This document shows positions 44,614-55,074 of a DNA stretch of 64,000 nucleotides, piece by piece. Under the pieces are notes generated by a model. That model searched no databases and was not told the DNA's origin. It was given only the letters and a program-made list of their open reading frames with translations. The DNA is taken from the NCBI RefSeq assembly GCF_020514115.1, contig NZ_VTKZ01000004.1, positions 1 to 64,000 of the forward strand, written 5' to 3'. Each line of letters begins with the position of its first letter. Positions within the stretch are counted from its first letter, which is position 1. Source of the DNA: Synechococcus sp. MU1642. GTDB lineage: Bacteria > Cyanobacteriota > Cyanobacteriia > PCC-6307 > Cyanobiaceae. The translations under genes and the position numbers were made by a program.

Positions 44614-44964
44614 TTAAAGGGCAATCAGCGCTGCTCTCATTGATGGTTCATTCTCAGTATGGAGGAGATCAAAAATGCGTTGTCGCCATTCTTTCGGCGA
44701 GGTGTCAGGGTGATCATGTCGAGCTGCTTGGTTCGCTTTGAAATCTGCCGCAGCATCTTCGAATTGGTGTTGTGATTGATGCTCGTCAGATCGATATGAA
44801 GCAGCAGGCAGTGTTTCGGCTTCCATGTTTTTCGTTTTTTTGAAGTTGACTGGATCCATCAGCCACTTCATTCGTTCAACTATGGAGCGTTTCAGGAGTT
44901 GATTCGGATCACAGCCCAGTCGCTCCAGCACGTTCAAGGTGAACGCATCGTGATGCGCCTGCAA
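44614..44964 (-). CDS. Hypothetical protein
   Basis: A 116-residue frame from a TTG at 44964. It has a helical N-terminal half (FTLNVLERLGCDPNQLLKRS), a Gln/His/Asp-rich middle and a helical end (WRQRIFDLLHTENEPSM). No domain recognised. It lies just outside the island; its reality is uncertain because no ATG is present and the start context is poor. Confidence 0.4.
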   Translation of the reverse strand: MQAHHDAFTLNVLERLGCDPNQLLKRSIVERMKWLMDPVNFKKTKNMEAETLPAASYRSDEHQSQHQFEDAAADFKANQAARHDHPDTSPKEWRQRIFDLLHTENEPSMRAALIAL

Positions 44965-45133
44965 TCACAATCACGTGGCGAGCCCGTTGTCCTTATTGCT
45001 CATCCTCATTTCGTCCCTTGTCCAGTCGTTGGCTGCGATCTTGCATGCAGGAGATGTTTCATTTGAATATGCATTATTAGAGAACTATGGCGTGGGTTCC
45101 CGTCTAATTTTTTAGCAACCTCTCTTGATCCTT

Positions 45134-45403
45134 TCAGGAGTGGAACAAAAGCACCAGTCCTTGTTCCACCTGATGGAACTCCCGTTCCTCTCGGCTGAGG
45201 TCGAGCCCCACATTGAGCCCTTCTTTTAGTGCGTCCTCAAAGGGCGGTGTTGATGGCGGAGCGCTGTTAATCCAAAGTGCCGCAATACCCACCGCTGTGG
45301 CATGCCAACGGAATCGGCTCGTTGTGCCGATGTCCGGTTCATTCAACGCCTCCTCCAGGAGGATGTTGATGGTGAGGTTCGTACTGGACATGTGCACCAG
45401 CAT
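45134..45403 (-). CDS. Hypothetical protein
   Basis: Frame of about 89 residues from an ATG at 45403 (or 45391). It includes NLTINILLEEALNEPDIG and a C-terminal acidic helix (SREEREFHQVEQGLVLLFHS). The open frame extends to 45526, but that part overlaps the glycosyltransferase remnant. No family recognised. Confidence 0.4.
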   Translation of the reverse strand: MLVHMSSTNLTINILLEEALNEPDIGTTSRFRWHATAVGIAALWINSAPPSTPPFEDALKEGLNVGLDLSREEREFHQVEQGLVLLFHS

Positions 45404-45514
45404 CGTGATCTTGGCCTGCTCCTGCAATGAGCTGAGAGACTTCGTAGCGTTCGCTTGATTCCATAGGAATGTCCTTGGCTTCGGATCACCTCCCATAGCG
45501 CATCGCTCTGGTTC

Positions 45515-46706
45515 ATGAGTGCTCACCGCCTCGTTCTGTCTGTGGTGCAGAGCAGGTTGTTCAAGAGGTTGATTCCCTGCTGCGCAGCCTTGGATGTGAG
45601 CCGTAGATGGCGGCCCTCATTGACGCCGAATCTCCACAGCCCGGTAGTTGGTCGTACGGACCACCTGTCCTCACCAGCCCGATTCAGCGCCTGCGTTGGG
45701 TCGCAGCCATGTGCAGCAGTATCTCCGCTGTTCCCCTTTGCGATCGAACAGATCGATCTCCGCGCTGCTGAGCTGGCTATCAGCAGCAGCCACCTGGTGG
45801 CCGAGGGAGTGTTGACGGCTCCGGATCAGCTGCGCGTCAATTGCATGCACACACCCGTGCGTTACGCCTGGGATCAGATGCACGCATATCTGCAGCGTTC
45901 GGCGCTCGCTCGGAGTGTTCTGGGCCCTTTGATTCGCTGGCAGTTGCATGCTCTGCGGCAATGGGACCAACTCAGTGCTCAGCGGGTGGATCACCTCATC
46001 GCCAACTCCCGTTTCACGGCGCGTCGAATCCGCAAATACTGGGGGCGGGAGGCCAGCGTGATCTATCCACCACCCCCCGTGGAATTGGAGCGCTTTTGTT
46101 GTGACGCCGATCGAGACGACGTCTACCTCTGCCGGTGCCGTTTAGTCCCTTGCAAGCGGGTGGATCTTGTGGTGGAAGCCTTCAACTGTCTTGGTCTTCC
46201 CCTGCTGGTGGTTGGCGATGGCCCTGAGAGGGGACACCATTAGAAGTTCTGGCTGGTGGCCCCACCGTCACCTTGCTCGGGCGTCAGTCCCAGCAGCAGG
46301 TGGAAGAGCTCATGGCCCGTTGTCGGGCATTTGTGTAGCCGGCCTGGAGGAGTTCGGCATTGCTCCGGTGGAAGCGATGGCGGCCGGAGCGCCGGTGATT
46401 GGGTTGGGGCGGGGCGGTTTGTTGGACACGGTGCGTTGTGCGTCCGCCGAACTCAAGGAGCCTTCCGGGGTTCTGTTCCCGGACCAGAGCGTCGAGTCGC
46501 TGGTGCAGGCCGTGGAGTGGTTTGAACAAGAACGGATTTGGCGTTCTCTGGATTCGGAATCCATCCGTGCGTGGGCCAAGCGCTTTCGGGCGGAAGCTTT
46601 CGCGGCTCGCTTTGAATCGGCACTGCGTATGGCCTGGAGCACTCATCAACGGGGCTGTGCCGTTGCAGCGAGTGACCCTGCGGAGATGAAAGGGCTCCGC
46701 CTGTGA
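45515..46706 (+). pseudogene. Frameshifted GT4-type glycosyltransferase
   Basis: The two halves of a family-4 glycosyltransferase are in different frames. The 5' part (to 46243) has FAIEQIDLRAAELAISSSHL, the HTPVRYAWD motif and RKYWGREASVIYPPPPVELERF with VVGDGPERG. The 3' part (about 46340-46706) carries the nucleotide-sugar binding EEFGIAPVEAMAAGAPVIGL signature. Between them the sequence moves through a third frame (GGPTVTLLGRQSQQQVEELMA, about 46240-46335), so at least two indels have occurred; the extreme N-terminus near 45700 also looks damaged. Polysaccharide synthesis is the likely lost role. Confidence 0.78.
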
Positions 46707-46737
46707 CGTTGAGTGTGGTGAGACCCAGGTTGAGCCT

Positions 46738-47496
46738 TTGACCTCGGCCTCTCGGCCATCCTTGATTGAGACCGCAGGGCGTGCAGCTCGCCGTGGCAAG
46801 TACAAGCCACACCTTGCGCTGATCTCAGCCCCGCCCTCGGTTCTCTCGACCGGCACTCTGATTCGGCATCAGAACAGATGGGGTCGTGCATTCAAGCGCA
46901 CAGGAGACATTGTTTTTTCTCTCGCCGTACTCAGCATCGGTTCACCGGTGCTTTTGCTTCTGGCGGGATTGGTGAAGCTCAGTTCGCCGGGACCTGTGTT
47001 CTACGTCCAGCGTCGGGTGGGCCGGAGCTACCAACGTTTTGGCTGCATTAAGTTCCGCACCATGCGGGCCGAGGCGGATGCCGTACTGGCGCGTGTGCTT
47101 GAAGCCGATCCCTCGCTGCGCGCTGAGTTCGAGCGTGACTTCAAGCTCAAGCGTGATCCTCGGATCACTCCTGTTGGCCGTTTCCTCCGCCGCTCGAGCC
47201 TTGATGAACTACCGCAGTTTCTGAACGTTCTCCGCGGGGAGATGAGTGTTGTCGGTCCACGCCCGATCGTTGACAAAGAACTCGTTCGCTACGGCCCTTA
47301 CATGGACGAAGTTGCTTCAGTGCGACCCGGTTTGACTGGACTCTGGCAAGTGAGTGGCAGGAACAACTTGAGCTACAAAAAACGTGTCAAGCTCGACCTG
47401 GCCTACGCCCGTGGTCGTTCGTTCGGCCTGGATTTTGCGATCATCCTTCGCACGTTTGGTGTGTTGCTCCTCCCGATGGACCGGGGAGCTTACTGA
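46738..47496 (+). CDS. Bacterial sugar-phosphate transferase (undecaprenyl-phosphate glycosylphosphotransferase)
   Basis: Initiating transferase of exopolysaccharide or O-antigen synthesis, which moves a sugar phosphate from UDP-sugar to undecaprenyl phosphate. It is 252 residues: one membrane hairpin helix (IVFSLAVLSIGSPVLLLLAGLV), then the catalytic PF02397-type domain with FGCIKFRTM, RRSSLDELPQFLNVLRGEMSVVGPRP and VRPGLTGLWQVSGR. Start at a TTG (46738). It lacks the long N-terminal membrane domain of WbaP. The gene follows the broken glycosyltransferase, so its pathway may be partly lost. Confidence 0.9.
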   Translation: MTSASRPSLIETAGRAARRGKYKPHLALISAPPSVLSTGTLIRHQNRWGRAFKRTGDIVFSLAVLSIGSPVLLLLAGLVKLSSPGPVFYVQRRVGRSYQRFGCIKFRTMRAEADAVLARVLEADPSLRAEFERDFKLKRDPRITPVGRFLRRSSLDELPQFLNVLRGEMSVVGPRPIVDKELVRYGPYMDEVASVRPGLTGLWQVSGRNNLSYKKRVKLDLAYARGRSFGLDFAIILRTFGVLLLPMDRGAY

Positions 47497-47503
47497 TTCG
47501 TGT

Positions 47504-48523
47504 TCAACGGGTGATTGCCCATTGGATGATCCCAAGAGTACTGAGCCAGACGATCTCCAGCCGGCTTGATGCCTTCAGAACAGCTCTGACCGAAGCCACG
47601 TTTGCGGTTGGTTGGCCAGCCCCAAGCACCGGTTTCTGAACCAAGCGCTCTCCATACCTGTTTTCGCCGCCGAGTTGGATCCCGATGCAGTGTGCGTAGA
47701 TCGCTTCCGAACGCCCTGCATTGGGGGATGGATCTGCTGACCCATCCCGTTCTGCAGCTTGCACCCGTCGCGCCCACTGCGTCCAGGGAGGGCAGACCAG
47801 GGGCAGCGTCAGCATGACCAGACGACAGGGCAGCCAGGTGAGCAGATCATCGAGGCGTGCTCCGGCTGTTCCTAACCAGCGCAGACGACCGGTGCGGTAC
47901 CCGAGCATGGAATCCAGCGTGCTGCTGGCCTTGAAGCCCCAGGCCAGGGCCAGGGGGCCAGGGCCAGAGGCCATGACCATCCAGAGCAGCGCACCGATCC
48001 CCATCCAGAACAGAGGAGCGAATACGCCATCCACTGCATTTTCCGAAGCGGTTTCGGCTGTGGCCCTGAGCAGTCCTTCTCGATCCAAGCTCTGAACGTC
48101 TCGTCCGACGATCCAGCTCAAGTTCCTGCGGGCCGGCTCGAGGTTTCCTGCCTCCGCTGATGGCAAATCATTCAACACCGCCAGCACGCTGTCCCTCAGG
48201 CTGCGGGCCGCCAGGGTGCTGGCGAGGCTCAGAGCCAGAACGGGGATGGAAATCCACTGCCATGGGGAGGGAAGCCACAGCAGCCGCTCTAGGCACCAGC
48301 CCGTCAGGACGCTGCCAAGCACCAGGATCAGGGTGATCAGGCCTCCCCCAATCCGTAGCTTCATCGGATGGTCACCCGTCCATGGCTCGATCCAATGCCG
48401 CAACTGCCGGATGCTCCACCCCATTACCACCACGGGGTGGAGCATCCGACGCGGGTCACCGATCAACTGATCCAGCAGTGCTGCCCCAAGCACCAGCAGG
48501 CTTCCCACCGTTTCTGAGGTCAT
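47504..48523 (-). CDS. cobD: Adenosylcobinamide-phosphate synthase (CbiB/CobD)
   Basis: Membrane enzyme that attaches the aminopropanol-type arm to adenosylcobyric acid, right after the CobQ step. The family signature GDPRRMLHPVVVMG is near the N-terminus, and ENAVDGVFAPLFW, GFKASSTLDSMLGY follow. The frame is open to 48550, but that overlaps the ilvC terminator, so the ATG at 48523 (about 339 residues) is preferred. It is downstream of ilvC on the same strand. Confidence 0.93.
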   Translation of the reverse strand: MTSETVGSLLVLGAALLDQLIGDPRRMLHPVVVMGWSIRQLRHWIEPWTGDHPMKLRIGGGLITLILVLGSVLTGWCLERLLWLPSPWQWISIPVLALSLASTLAARSLRDSVLAVLNDLPSAEAGNLEPARRNLSWIVGRDVQSLDREGLLRATAETASENAVDGVFAPLFWMGIGALLWMVMASGPGPLALAWGFKASSTLDSMLGYRTGRLRWLGTAGARLDDLLTWLPCRLVMLTLPLVCPPWTQWARRVQAAERDGSADPSPNAGRSEAIYAHCIGIQLGGENRYGERLVQKPVLGAGQPTANVASVRAVLKASSRLEIVWLSTLGIIQWAITR

Positions 48524-48548
48524 GGGAGGGGCATGATCAGGAACCAAC

Positions 48549-48588
48549 AAAAAGCCCCGCTCTGCACCGTTCGGGCAACAGAGCGGGG
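48549..48588 (-). terminator. Rho-independent terminator of ilvC
   Basis: Read on the minus strand: a 10-bp stem (48579-48588 with 48555-48564) followed by a run of Ts (48553-48549). It lies 55 bp past the ilvC stop. Confidence 0.92.
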
Positions 48589-48642
48589 GGTGCGGTGAGT
48601 GATGGTGTTTGATCCCACCGGGTGTTGAGCGCTTGCGCTGGA

Positions 48643-49674
<1,032 letters not shown>

Positions 49675-49700
49675 TTACGCAGTGGCCTGCCCCGTTCGGT

Positions 49701-50303
49701 TCAGGCCTCGTTCGGATGGGAGATGACACGGTCGATCAGGCCGTATTCCTTGGCTTCTTCGGCACTGAGGAAGTAGTCCCGGTCGGTGTCCTTCTCGATC
49801 TTCTCGAAACTCTGGCCACTCATATCGGACAGGGAGCGGTTGAGCATCTCCTTCATTCGCAGGATCTCCCGTGCCTCGATTTCGATATCACTGGCCTGGC
49901 GACGGCTGGTGCCGCCGAGGGGCTGGTGGATCATGATTCGACTGTGGGGCAGGGCGACTCGTTTCCCCTTGGTGCCAGCGGCTAAGAGGAAGGCACCCAT
50001 GGATGCGGCGAGGCCAACGCAGATGGTGACCACCTCGCTTTTGACGTACTGGATGGTGTCGTAGATCGCTAGGCCCGCCGTGACAGAGCCACCTGGGGAG
50101 TTGATGTATAGGTAAATCGGCTTGCTGCTGTCTTCCGAGTCGAGATACAGCATCTGGGCCACCAGGCTGTTGGCGATGCCGTCATTGACCTCAGAGCCGA
50201 GGAAGAGAATCCGTTCCACCCCGAGACGGGTGTAGATGTCGACCCAGCGCTCCATCTGGCTGCCAGGCAGGCGGTAGGGAACGCTGGGGGTACCGATCGG
50301 CAT
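49701..50303 (-). CDS. clpP3: ATP-dependent Clp protease proteolytic subunit (ClpP3-like)
   Basis: Serine protease subunit of 200 residues. The catalytic triad is intact: Ser in [11 protein letters not shown], His in HSRIMIHQP and Asp in the later [15 protein letters not shown] region. It lies 53 bp downstream of clpR on the same strand, the clpR-clpP3 arrangement of cyanobacteria, and the two form a mixed ring. The number is assigned from that arrangement. Confidence 0.93.
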   Translation of the reverse strand: MPIGTPSVPYRLPGSQMERWVDIYTRLGVERILFLGSEVNDGIANSLVAQMLYLDSEDSSKPIYLYINSPGGSVTAGLAIYDTIQYVKSEVVTICVGLAASMGAFLLAAGTKGKRVALPHSRIMIHQPLGGTSRRQASDIEIEAREILRMKEMLNRSLSDMSGQSFEKIEKDTDRDYFLSAEEAKEYGLIDRVISHPNEA

Positions 50304-50356
50304 TGTTCAGAACGTGGATGTAAGAAGTGGAGAAGGGTTGGATCTGATGCCGTGGA

Positions 50357-51034
50357 TCAGACGGGGGGATTGCCAGGAAGGTCTTTGCGGCTACTGAGCA
50401 CTCGGTCGATGAGTCCGTACTCAACGGCTTGCTGGGGAGTCAAGTAGCTCATCCGGTCGGAATCTTTGCTGAGCTCTTCCACAGACCGTCCTGTGTTGGT
50501 GGAAAGGATTTCAAGCATCGCTTGCTTGTTGTGAAGCACTTCTTTGGCCCGGATTTGTATGTCCGTCGCCTGGCCGCGGGCACCGCTGCGGGGCTGGTGC
50601 AGAACGATGGAAGAGTTGGGGAGAGCGGCTCGTTGACCTTTCGTTCCTGCGGAAAGGATCACAGCGGCGGTACCCATGGCCTGGCCGATACAGATGGTGT
50701 GCACCGGGGGCTTCACATAGCGGAGGGTGTCGCAAATGGCGAAGGCTTCGGTCTCGAAGCCGATCGCTTCACCCGAGTACCAGCTCGTGCCTGTGGAGTT
50801 GATGTAGAAGTAAATCGGCTTTTCTGGGTTGTCGAATTCCAGATAAAGAAGCTGAGCAATGATCAGCTCAGTCACGTCGATGCCCATCTGACGCTTGGCG
50901 TCGTCGTCAGAGAACAGGGGCAAGCCCAGATAGACGATCCGCTCCTTGAGCAGGAGTGAGGGAAGGTCGGGAGGTGGTGTGCGCATCACGGCACTGTCGC
51001 CGTAGTACGGGGCCGAAGTTGTCATCTCCACCAT
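50357..51034 (-). CDS. clpR: Clp protease subunit ClpR (inactive paralogue)
   Basis: ClpP paralogue of 225 residues in which the nucleophile is lost: ICIGQAMGTAAVIL replaces the GLAASMG motif, with Gly at the Ser position. The later LHQP His is kept. ClpR forms a heptameric ring together with ClpP3. Co-transcribed with clpP3; the N-terminus is longer and Pro-rich. Confidence 0.93.
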   Translation of the reverse strand: MVEMTTSAPYYGDSAVMRTPPPDLPSLLLKERIVYLGLPLFSDDDAKRQMGIDVTELIIAQLLYLEFDNPEKPIYFYINSTGTSWYSGEAIGFETEAFAICDTLRYVKPPVHTICIGQAMGTAAVILSAGTKGQRAALPNSSIVLHQPRSGARGQATDIQIRAKEVLHNKQAMLEILSTNTGRSVEELSKDSDRMSYLTPQQAVEYGLIDRVLSSRKDLPGNPPV

Positions 51035-51049
51035 CGCAGTGGGGCGAGC

Positions 51050-52207
51050 CTAGCCGGGGTCAGCGGGCTTGCGGTTGCTGGTTTTGGCCGGTTTCCCCTG
51101 ACTTTTCGATTTCGTTGCAGGCTTGGTGTCGGTTGATGCATCCTTCTCGTCCAACCGTGCAAACACCATGCGCCCGGTTGGGGTTTGCAGGGCACCGGTC
51201 ACCACCACAGGTTTGCGTTGGCCGATCAGCGATTTCGCCTCGTTGACCACCACCATCGTTCCGTCGTCGAGGTAGCCGACCCCCTGGCTTTCCTCCTTGC
51301 CTTCACGCACGATCTTGAGTTTGAGTTCGTCGCCGGGTTGCACTTCAGGCCGCAAAGCGATCACCAGCTCACTCAGATTCATCACCTTCAGGTCTTTGAC
51401 CTGGGCCACCTGCGCCAGGTTGAAGTCTGCGGTCACCAGCGTGCCACCGGTGTCAGACGCAAGCTGCAGCAGTCGGTCGTCCGTTCCCTTGCCGTCGTAA
51501 CGCGTGCTGTTGATCACCAACCGCCGCCCGTAGGTTTCCCGCAGATCCTTCAGCAGCTTCAGGCCACGTCGGCCCTTTGCTCGCTTTTCGATGTTGGTGG
51601 AGTCCGACAGCTGTTGCATCTCATCGATCACCGATTCGGCAACGATCACCTGCCCTTCCAGTAAGCCGCAGGCGAGCATGCCTCGGATCCGGCCATCGAT
51701 GATCACGCTGGTGTCCAGAATCTTGGCTGTGGCGGGGGTCAGCACCCCATCGGCCACCAGCAGCGCCTCAGTGCTGGCGGGATTGAACAGGCGCAGCAGC
51801 GTGCGGCCGTGAACTTCTGCCAGGTTGCTTCCCAGAATTCCGAAAAAGACGTTGCTCACCACCGCCAGAAGGGGTTTGAGCAGAACAATTCCCCCGGAGA
51901 AGGGAAGCAGCAGAACGGGCAGCAGTAGCAGGTTGGCCACCAGCAGTCCCAGGATCAGGCCGACAGCACGGCTCACCAGTAGATCGGTGGGCATGGTGCG
52001 CACCTGTTGCATTAGGCGCACCCGCAGCTTTTTGAACACCAGGCCTGCGATCAAGCCAACGCCACCGCCAGCTCCGCTGAGCTGAAGACGTAACTGTTCA
52101 GCATTTGTGTTTGCACTCACCAGCCCATCGGGCAGCAAGTGAATCCCCATCCAACCGGCAGCTGCACCGGAAACCACAAACAGAAGCAGGATGAGCGGAT
52201 CCACCAT
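51050..52207 (-). CDS. PIN-TRAM domain membrane protein (YacL family)
   Basis: Protein of about 385 residues from the ATG at 52207. Four N-terminal membrane helices (about 1-120) are followed by a PIN nuclease domain with acidic residues (LDTSVIIDGRI, ESVIDEM, TADFNLAQVA) and a TRAM domain (GYLDDGTMVVVNEAK) with a basic tail. The family is suspected to be a membrane-bound RNase or toxin-like protein; function not established. The tail ends about 15 bp before the clpR start. Confidence 0.9.
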   Translation of the reverse strand: MVDPLILLLFVVSGAAAGWMGIHLLPDGLVSANTNAEQLRLQLSGAGGGVGLIAGLVFKKLRVRLMQQVRTMPTDLLVSRAVGLILGLLVANLLLLPVLLLPFSGGIVLLKPLLAVVSNVFFGILGSNLAEVHGRTLLRLFNPASTEALLVADGVLTPATAKILDTSVIIDGRIRGMLACGLLEGQVIVAESVIDEMQQLSDSTNIEKRAKGRRGLKLLKDLRETYGRRLVINSTRYDGKGTDDRLLQLASDTGGTLVTADFNLAQVAQVKDLKVMNLSELVIALRPEVQPGDELKLKIVREGKEESQGVGYLDDGTMVVVNEAKSLIGQRKPVVVTGALQTPTGRMVFARLDEKDASTDTKPATKSKSQGKPAKTSNRKPADPG

Positions 52208-52246
52208 GGGTTCAGGTCGTGGCAGCTCGATCCGGATGCCAAAAGC

Positions 52247-53446
52247 ATGCCTTATCCCATCCCACCTCGCAGCGCCTACCTCCACATTCCCTTCTGCCAC
52301 CGGCGCTGTTACTACTGTGATTTCGCCGTTGTTCCGCTAGGGGACCAAGCCCGGGCTGACCATGGGCCTGGCAGTCGCTCGATCCGTGAGTACCTGAGCC
52401 TGCTGGATCGGGAAATCGCTTCTGCCCCAAGCGGTCCGCCCTTATCCACGGTCTATATCGGCGGGGGAACGCCATCGCTGTTGTGCCCTGATCAGATCGG
52501 ATCACTGCTCGATGCCTTGGCAGAAAAATTTGGTATTCAACCGGGTGCGGAAATCACCCTGGAGATGGATCCGGCCACCTTTGATTCCGCGCAATTGGCC
52601 TCCGTACTGGCCCATGGAGTGAATCGCATCAGCCTCGGGGGCCAGAGCTTTGATGATGCGGTGCTCGAACAGCTGGGGCGTCGGCACCGCCACACCGACC
52701 TCCATGCGGCGATTGACTGGTTGGTTCAGGCCTGGCGCGATGGCGCGCTCCGCTCCTGGAGTCTCGATCTCATCCAGAACCTCCCGGGCCAGACCCTGGC
52801 TGGGTGGGATGCGCAGTTGGATCAGGCCCTTGCTAGTCAGGCCCCCCATCTCTCGATCTACGACCTTTCGGTGGAACCCGGCACGGTGTTTGATCGCCAA
52901 CGCTCGCTTGGTCTGTTGAAGCTGCCGGAGGACGACCTTGCCGTGGCGCTGATGGGGCGAACATCGCAACGGTTGGCGGCTGCTGGCCTCAGCCGTTACG
53001 AGATTTCAAACCATGCCCGTCCGGGCCATGCCTCTCGTCACAACCGGGTGTATTGGAGCGGTGCCGGTTGGTGGGGATTTGGCATGGGAGCGACATCAGC
53101 ACCCTGGGGGGTGCGCTTGGCGCGACCCCGCACCCGCGCTGCCTATGCGGCATGGCTGGAGAGCCCTACTGAGGAATCCATCGCGGAGGCTGGTCTCCCA
53201 TTGGATGATCAATTGCTGGTGGGTCTGCGGCGCCGAGAAGGAGTGACCCTTCAAGGTCTTGATGCCGATGCCCTGGTGCGCCGATGGCAGCCGTTCGTTG
53301 AGCGTGGATGGCTGCAGCAGCGAGCAGGCCGTTGGTGCCTCACCGACCCCGAGGGCATGGCCCTCAGTAATCAGGTGCTGATTGAGGTGATTATGTGGTG
53401 GGAAGAGGCTTTAGAAGGCCAAAGCCAGTCACATCAAGCGATCTGA
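52247..53446 (+). CDS. hemW: HemW-type radical SAM protein (haem chaperone/CPDH-like)
   Basis: Radical SAM enzyme of 399 residues. The 4Fe-4S motif is CHRRCYYC (CX3CX2C) after AYLHIPF, then the GGGTPS SAM-binding motif. The sequence lacks the extra N-terminal part of oxygen-independent coproporphyrinogen oxidase HemN, fitting HemW, a haem chaperone; cyanobacterial members are often annotated as HemN. The ATG at 52247 lies next to the cluster motif; divergent from the PIN-TRAM gene. Confidence 0.9.
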   Translation: MPYPIPPRSAYLHIPFCHRRCYYCDFAVVPLGDQARADHGPGSRSIREYLSLLDREIASAPSGPPLSTVYIGGGTPSLLCPDQIGSLLDALAEKFGIQPGAEITLEMDPATFDSAQLASVLAHGVNRISLGGQSFDDAVLEQLGRRHRHTDLHAAIDWLVQAWRDGALRSWSLDLIQNLPGQTLAGWDAQLDQALASQAPHLSIYDLSVEPGTVFDRQRSLGLLKLPEDDLAVALMGRTSQRLAAAGLSRYEISNHARPGHASRHNRVYWSGAGWWGFGMGATSAPWGVRLARPRTRAAYAAWLESPTEESIAEAGLPLDDQLLVGLRRREGVTLQGLDADALVRRWQPFVERGWLQQRAGRWCLTDPEGMALSNQVLIEVIMWWEEALEGQSQSHQAI

Positions 53447-53450
53447 TTGA

Positions 53451-53657
53451 TCAGCGGTTGCTGTTGCGTTTAGCTCGGACTGCAACGACCTTGCGATCTG
53501 TATGGCTGGCTGGTTCAGAAATGTGAATGAATTCGCCCGAAATCCCAAAAAAAAGAGGTAGGCCCCTCAGCCCACCCCCAAACGACGCATTGAAGGCACC
53601 ACTGCCTTCAGGTTCATCATCGCTGACGAATGGGCCGTCGCCAGGTATCAGTTGCAT
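53451..53657 (-). CDS. Hypothetical protein, uncertain
   Basis: Frame of 68 residues from an ATG (MQLIPGDGPFVSDDEPEGSG). It has no domain and a mixed Gly/Phe-rich composition. Possibly a real short gene, possibly chance; it ends 4 bp past the convergent hemW stop. Confidence 0.35.
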   Translation of the reverse strand: MQLIPGDGPFVSDDEPEGSGAFNASFGGGLRGLPLFFGISGEFIHISEPASHTDRKVVAVRAKRNSNR

Positions 53658-53739
53658 CTAATTAGGCATTAATGCTTAGCCAGATCTTCTCAAGTTGGCT
53701 GTGAGGATGGCTAAGGCGCTAGCACCACTGCAAACGCTT

Positions 53740-53780
53740 GGGAGACGGAATGTTCGCGGGTTCCCTCGCCCGCGTCTCCC
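53740..53780. other. Compact palindromic hairpin in an intergenic region
   Basis: Stem 53740-53747 with 53773-53780 (8 bp, GGGAGACG/CGTCTCCC); a GC-rich inner stem (53755-53760 with 53769-53774) is an alternative or nested pairing. It is flanked by AACGCTTG copies (53733-53740, 53784-53791). No T-run follows, so it is not a standard terminator; possible small RNA or protein site. Confidence 0.5.
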
Positions 53781-53819
53781 TAAACGCTTGAGACAGTCGA
53801 GCCAAAGCTCGAATATTGC

Positions 53820-54002
53820 TCACAACTGTCTTGAAAGATCAGATGAAGCAGGGTCAGCCAACAACTCTGAGATGTTGGGCATGGGATCAGGCTTCCCATC
53901 AGAAATTGCACGTGCACGAAGGTAAAACCAGCTCTCGGTGTCGCCCTTGGCCTCCATGCTCTCGGCGATGGATGTCCAGTTGTTGATCTCAGCTTGATCC
54001 AT
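53820..54002 (-). CDS. Small hypothetical protein
   Basis: Acidic 60-residue protein starting MDQAEINNWTSIAESMEAKG, with a two-helix pattern. The frame upstream of 54002 is less protein-like and crosses the hairpin at 54020-54047, so 54002 is the better start. No domain recognised. Confidence 0.6.
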   Translation of the reverse strand: MDQAEINNWTSIAESMEAKGDTESWFYLRARAISDGKPDPMPNISELLADPASSDLSRQL

Positions 54003-54014
54003 AGGGAAGCAAAT

Positions 54015-54047
54015 AAAAAATCTCCGGAACCCCTCAGAACCGGAGAT
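54015..54047 (-). terminator. Hairpin plus T-run upstream of the 60-residue ORF
   Basis: On the minus strand an 8-bp perfect stem (54040-54047 with 54020-54027) is followed by six Ts (54020-54015), 13 bp before the ATG at 54002. It could terminate panB transcripts or act as a leader attenuator. Confidence 0.72.
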
Positions 54048-54216
54048 CGTCCAACGGTCTGGTTGCAGCTCTGCATTCAGACGTGCGGAGCCTAAAAATC
54101 GAGAGCAGACGACGGAGGTACGGATGACCGTTGTCGTCTCTCGAAACCCAGCCATTCCTTTCCAGGCTTCGCATCACAGACAGCCCTGTGGCGCTTTTAG
54201 GGCTGTGATTCAAGTT

Positions 54217-55026
54217 CTAATCGGTTTGGGTGTTCTCACCTTTGGTGGGGGGAGTGTGGTTCCGGGTCTGATTGACCCAACCCTTCAACGCGTCGATAAA
54301 CAATCGGCGGCCATCCACGAGCGCTGGGCTGAAGGGAGGTTGTTTGGCAGTGAGCCCCAGCAGGTCTGCCGTGACGCGCACCTGGCCGTCGCAGCCGTCA
54401 CCTGCACCGATGCCGATCACCGGGATGGTTAGGGCCTGCTGCACCCGGCACGCCAGCTCCGATGGAACATGTTCCAGCACCAAGGAGAAGCAGCCCTTCT
54501 GCTCAAGGGCGCACGCCTGCTCGATCAGGCGTTCTTGGCTGATGGCATCCGTCGCCTGACGGCGGTAACCCAAACGATGCACGGCCTGGGGGGTGAGGCC
54601 CAGGTGCCCCATCACAGGAATGCCCATCCGCACCAGACGGTCGATCACAGCAACGACTTCCGGTTCCGCTCCCTCCAATTTCACCGCTGCAGCACTTGAC
54701 TCCTTCAGCAGGCGTCCTGCAGCCGCCACGGCGAGGTCTTCACCGCACTGGTAGCTAAGAAAGGGCAGGTCGCAGACCAACAGGGGCTGATTGGCGGGCA
54801 GGGTCGTCAATCCCCGTGCCACCGCCTGGGTGTGATGGAGCATCTGGTCCAGGCTCACCGGCAGGGTTGTGGCATGGCCCAGCGCCACCATCGCCAGTGA
54901 ATCACCGATAAGCAGCACATCGGCACCGGCGGCTTCTGCCAGGGCCGCAGAGAGGCTGTCCCAAGCGGTGAGCACGGCGATGGGTTTGCCCTTCTGCTTG
55001 AAGTAGGTCAGATCAGAAGGACGCAT
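54217..55026 (-). CDS. panB: 3-methyl-2-oxobutanoate hydroxymethyltransferase
   Basis: First enzyme of pantothenate synthesis, making ketopantoate from alpha-ketoisovalerate and methylene-THF. It is 269 residues with [20 protein letters not shown], the metal-binding [13 protein letters not shown], and [17 protein letters not shown]-like [19 protein letters not shown] hairpin terminator may lie 170 bp beyond. Confidence 0.96.
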   Translation of the reverse strand: MRPSDLTYFKQKGKPIAVLTAWDSLSAALAEAAGADVLLIGDSLAMVALGHATTLPVSLDQMLHHTQAVARGLTTLPANQPLLVCDLPFLSYQCGEDLAVAAAGRLLKESSAAAVKLEGAEPEVVAVIDRLVRMGIPVMGHLGLTPQAVHRLGYRRQATDAISQERLIEQACALEQKGCFSLVLEHVPSELACRVQQALTIPVIGIGAGDGCDGQVRVTADLLGLTAKQPPFSPALVDGRRLFIDALKGWVNQTRNHTPPTKGENTQTD

Positions 55027-55074
55027 GCAGCTTCAGAACCCCTCGAGGGCTCATTGCTAGCATTTAGCCGATTC

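Noticed and set aside
44430-44624. 64-codon minus frame after the island
   Set aside because: TTG start without a ribosome site, low-complexity sequence, no helix or strand pattern.
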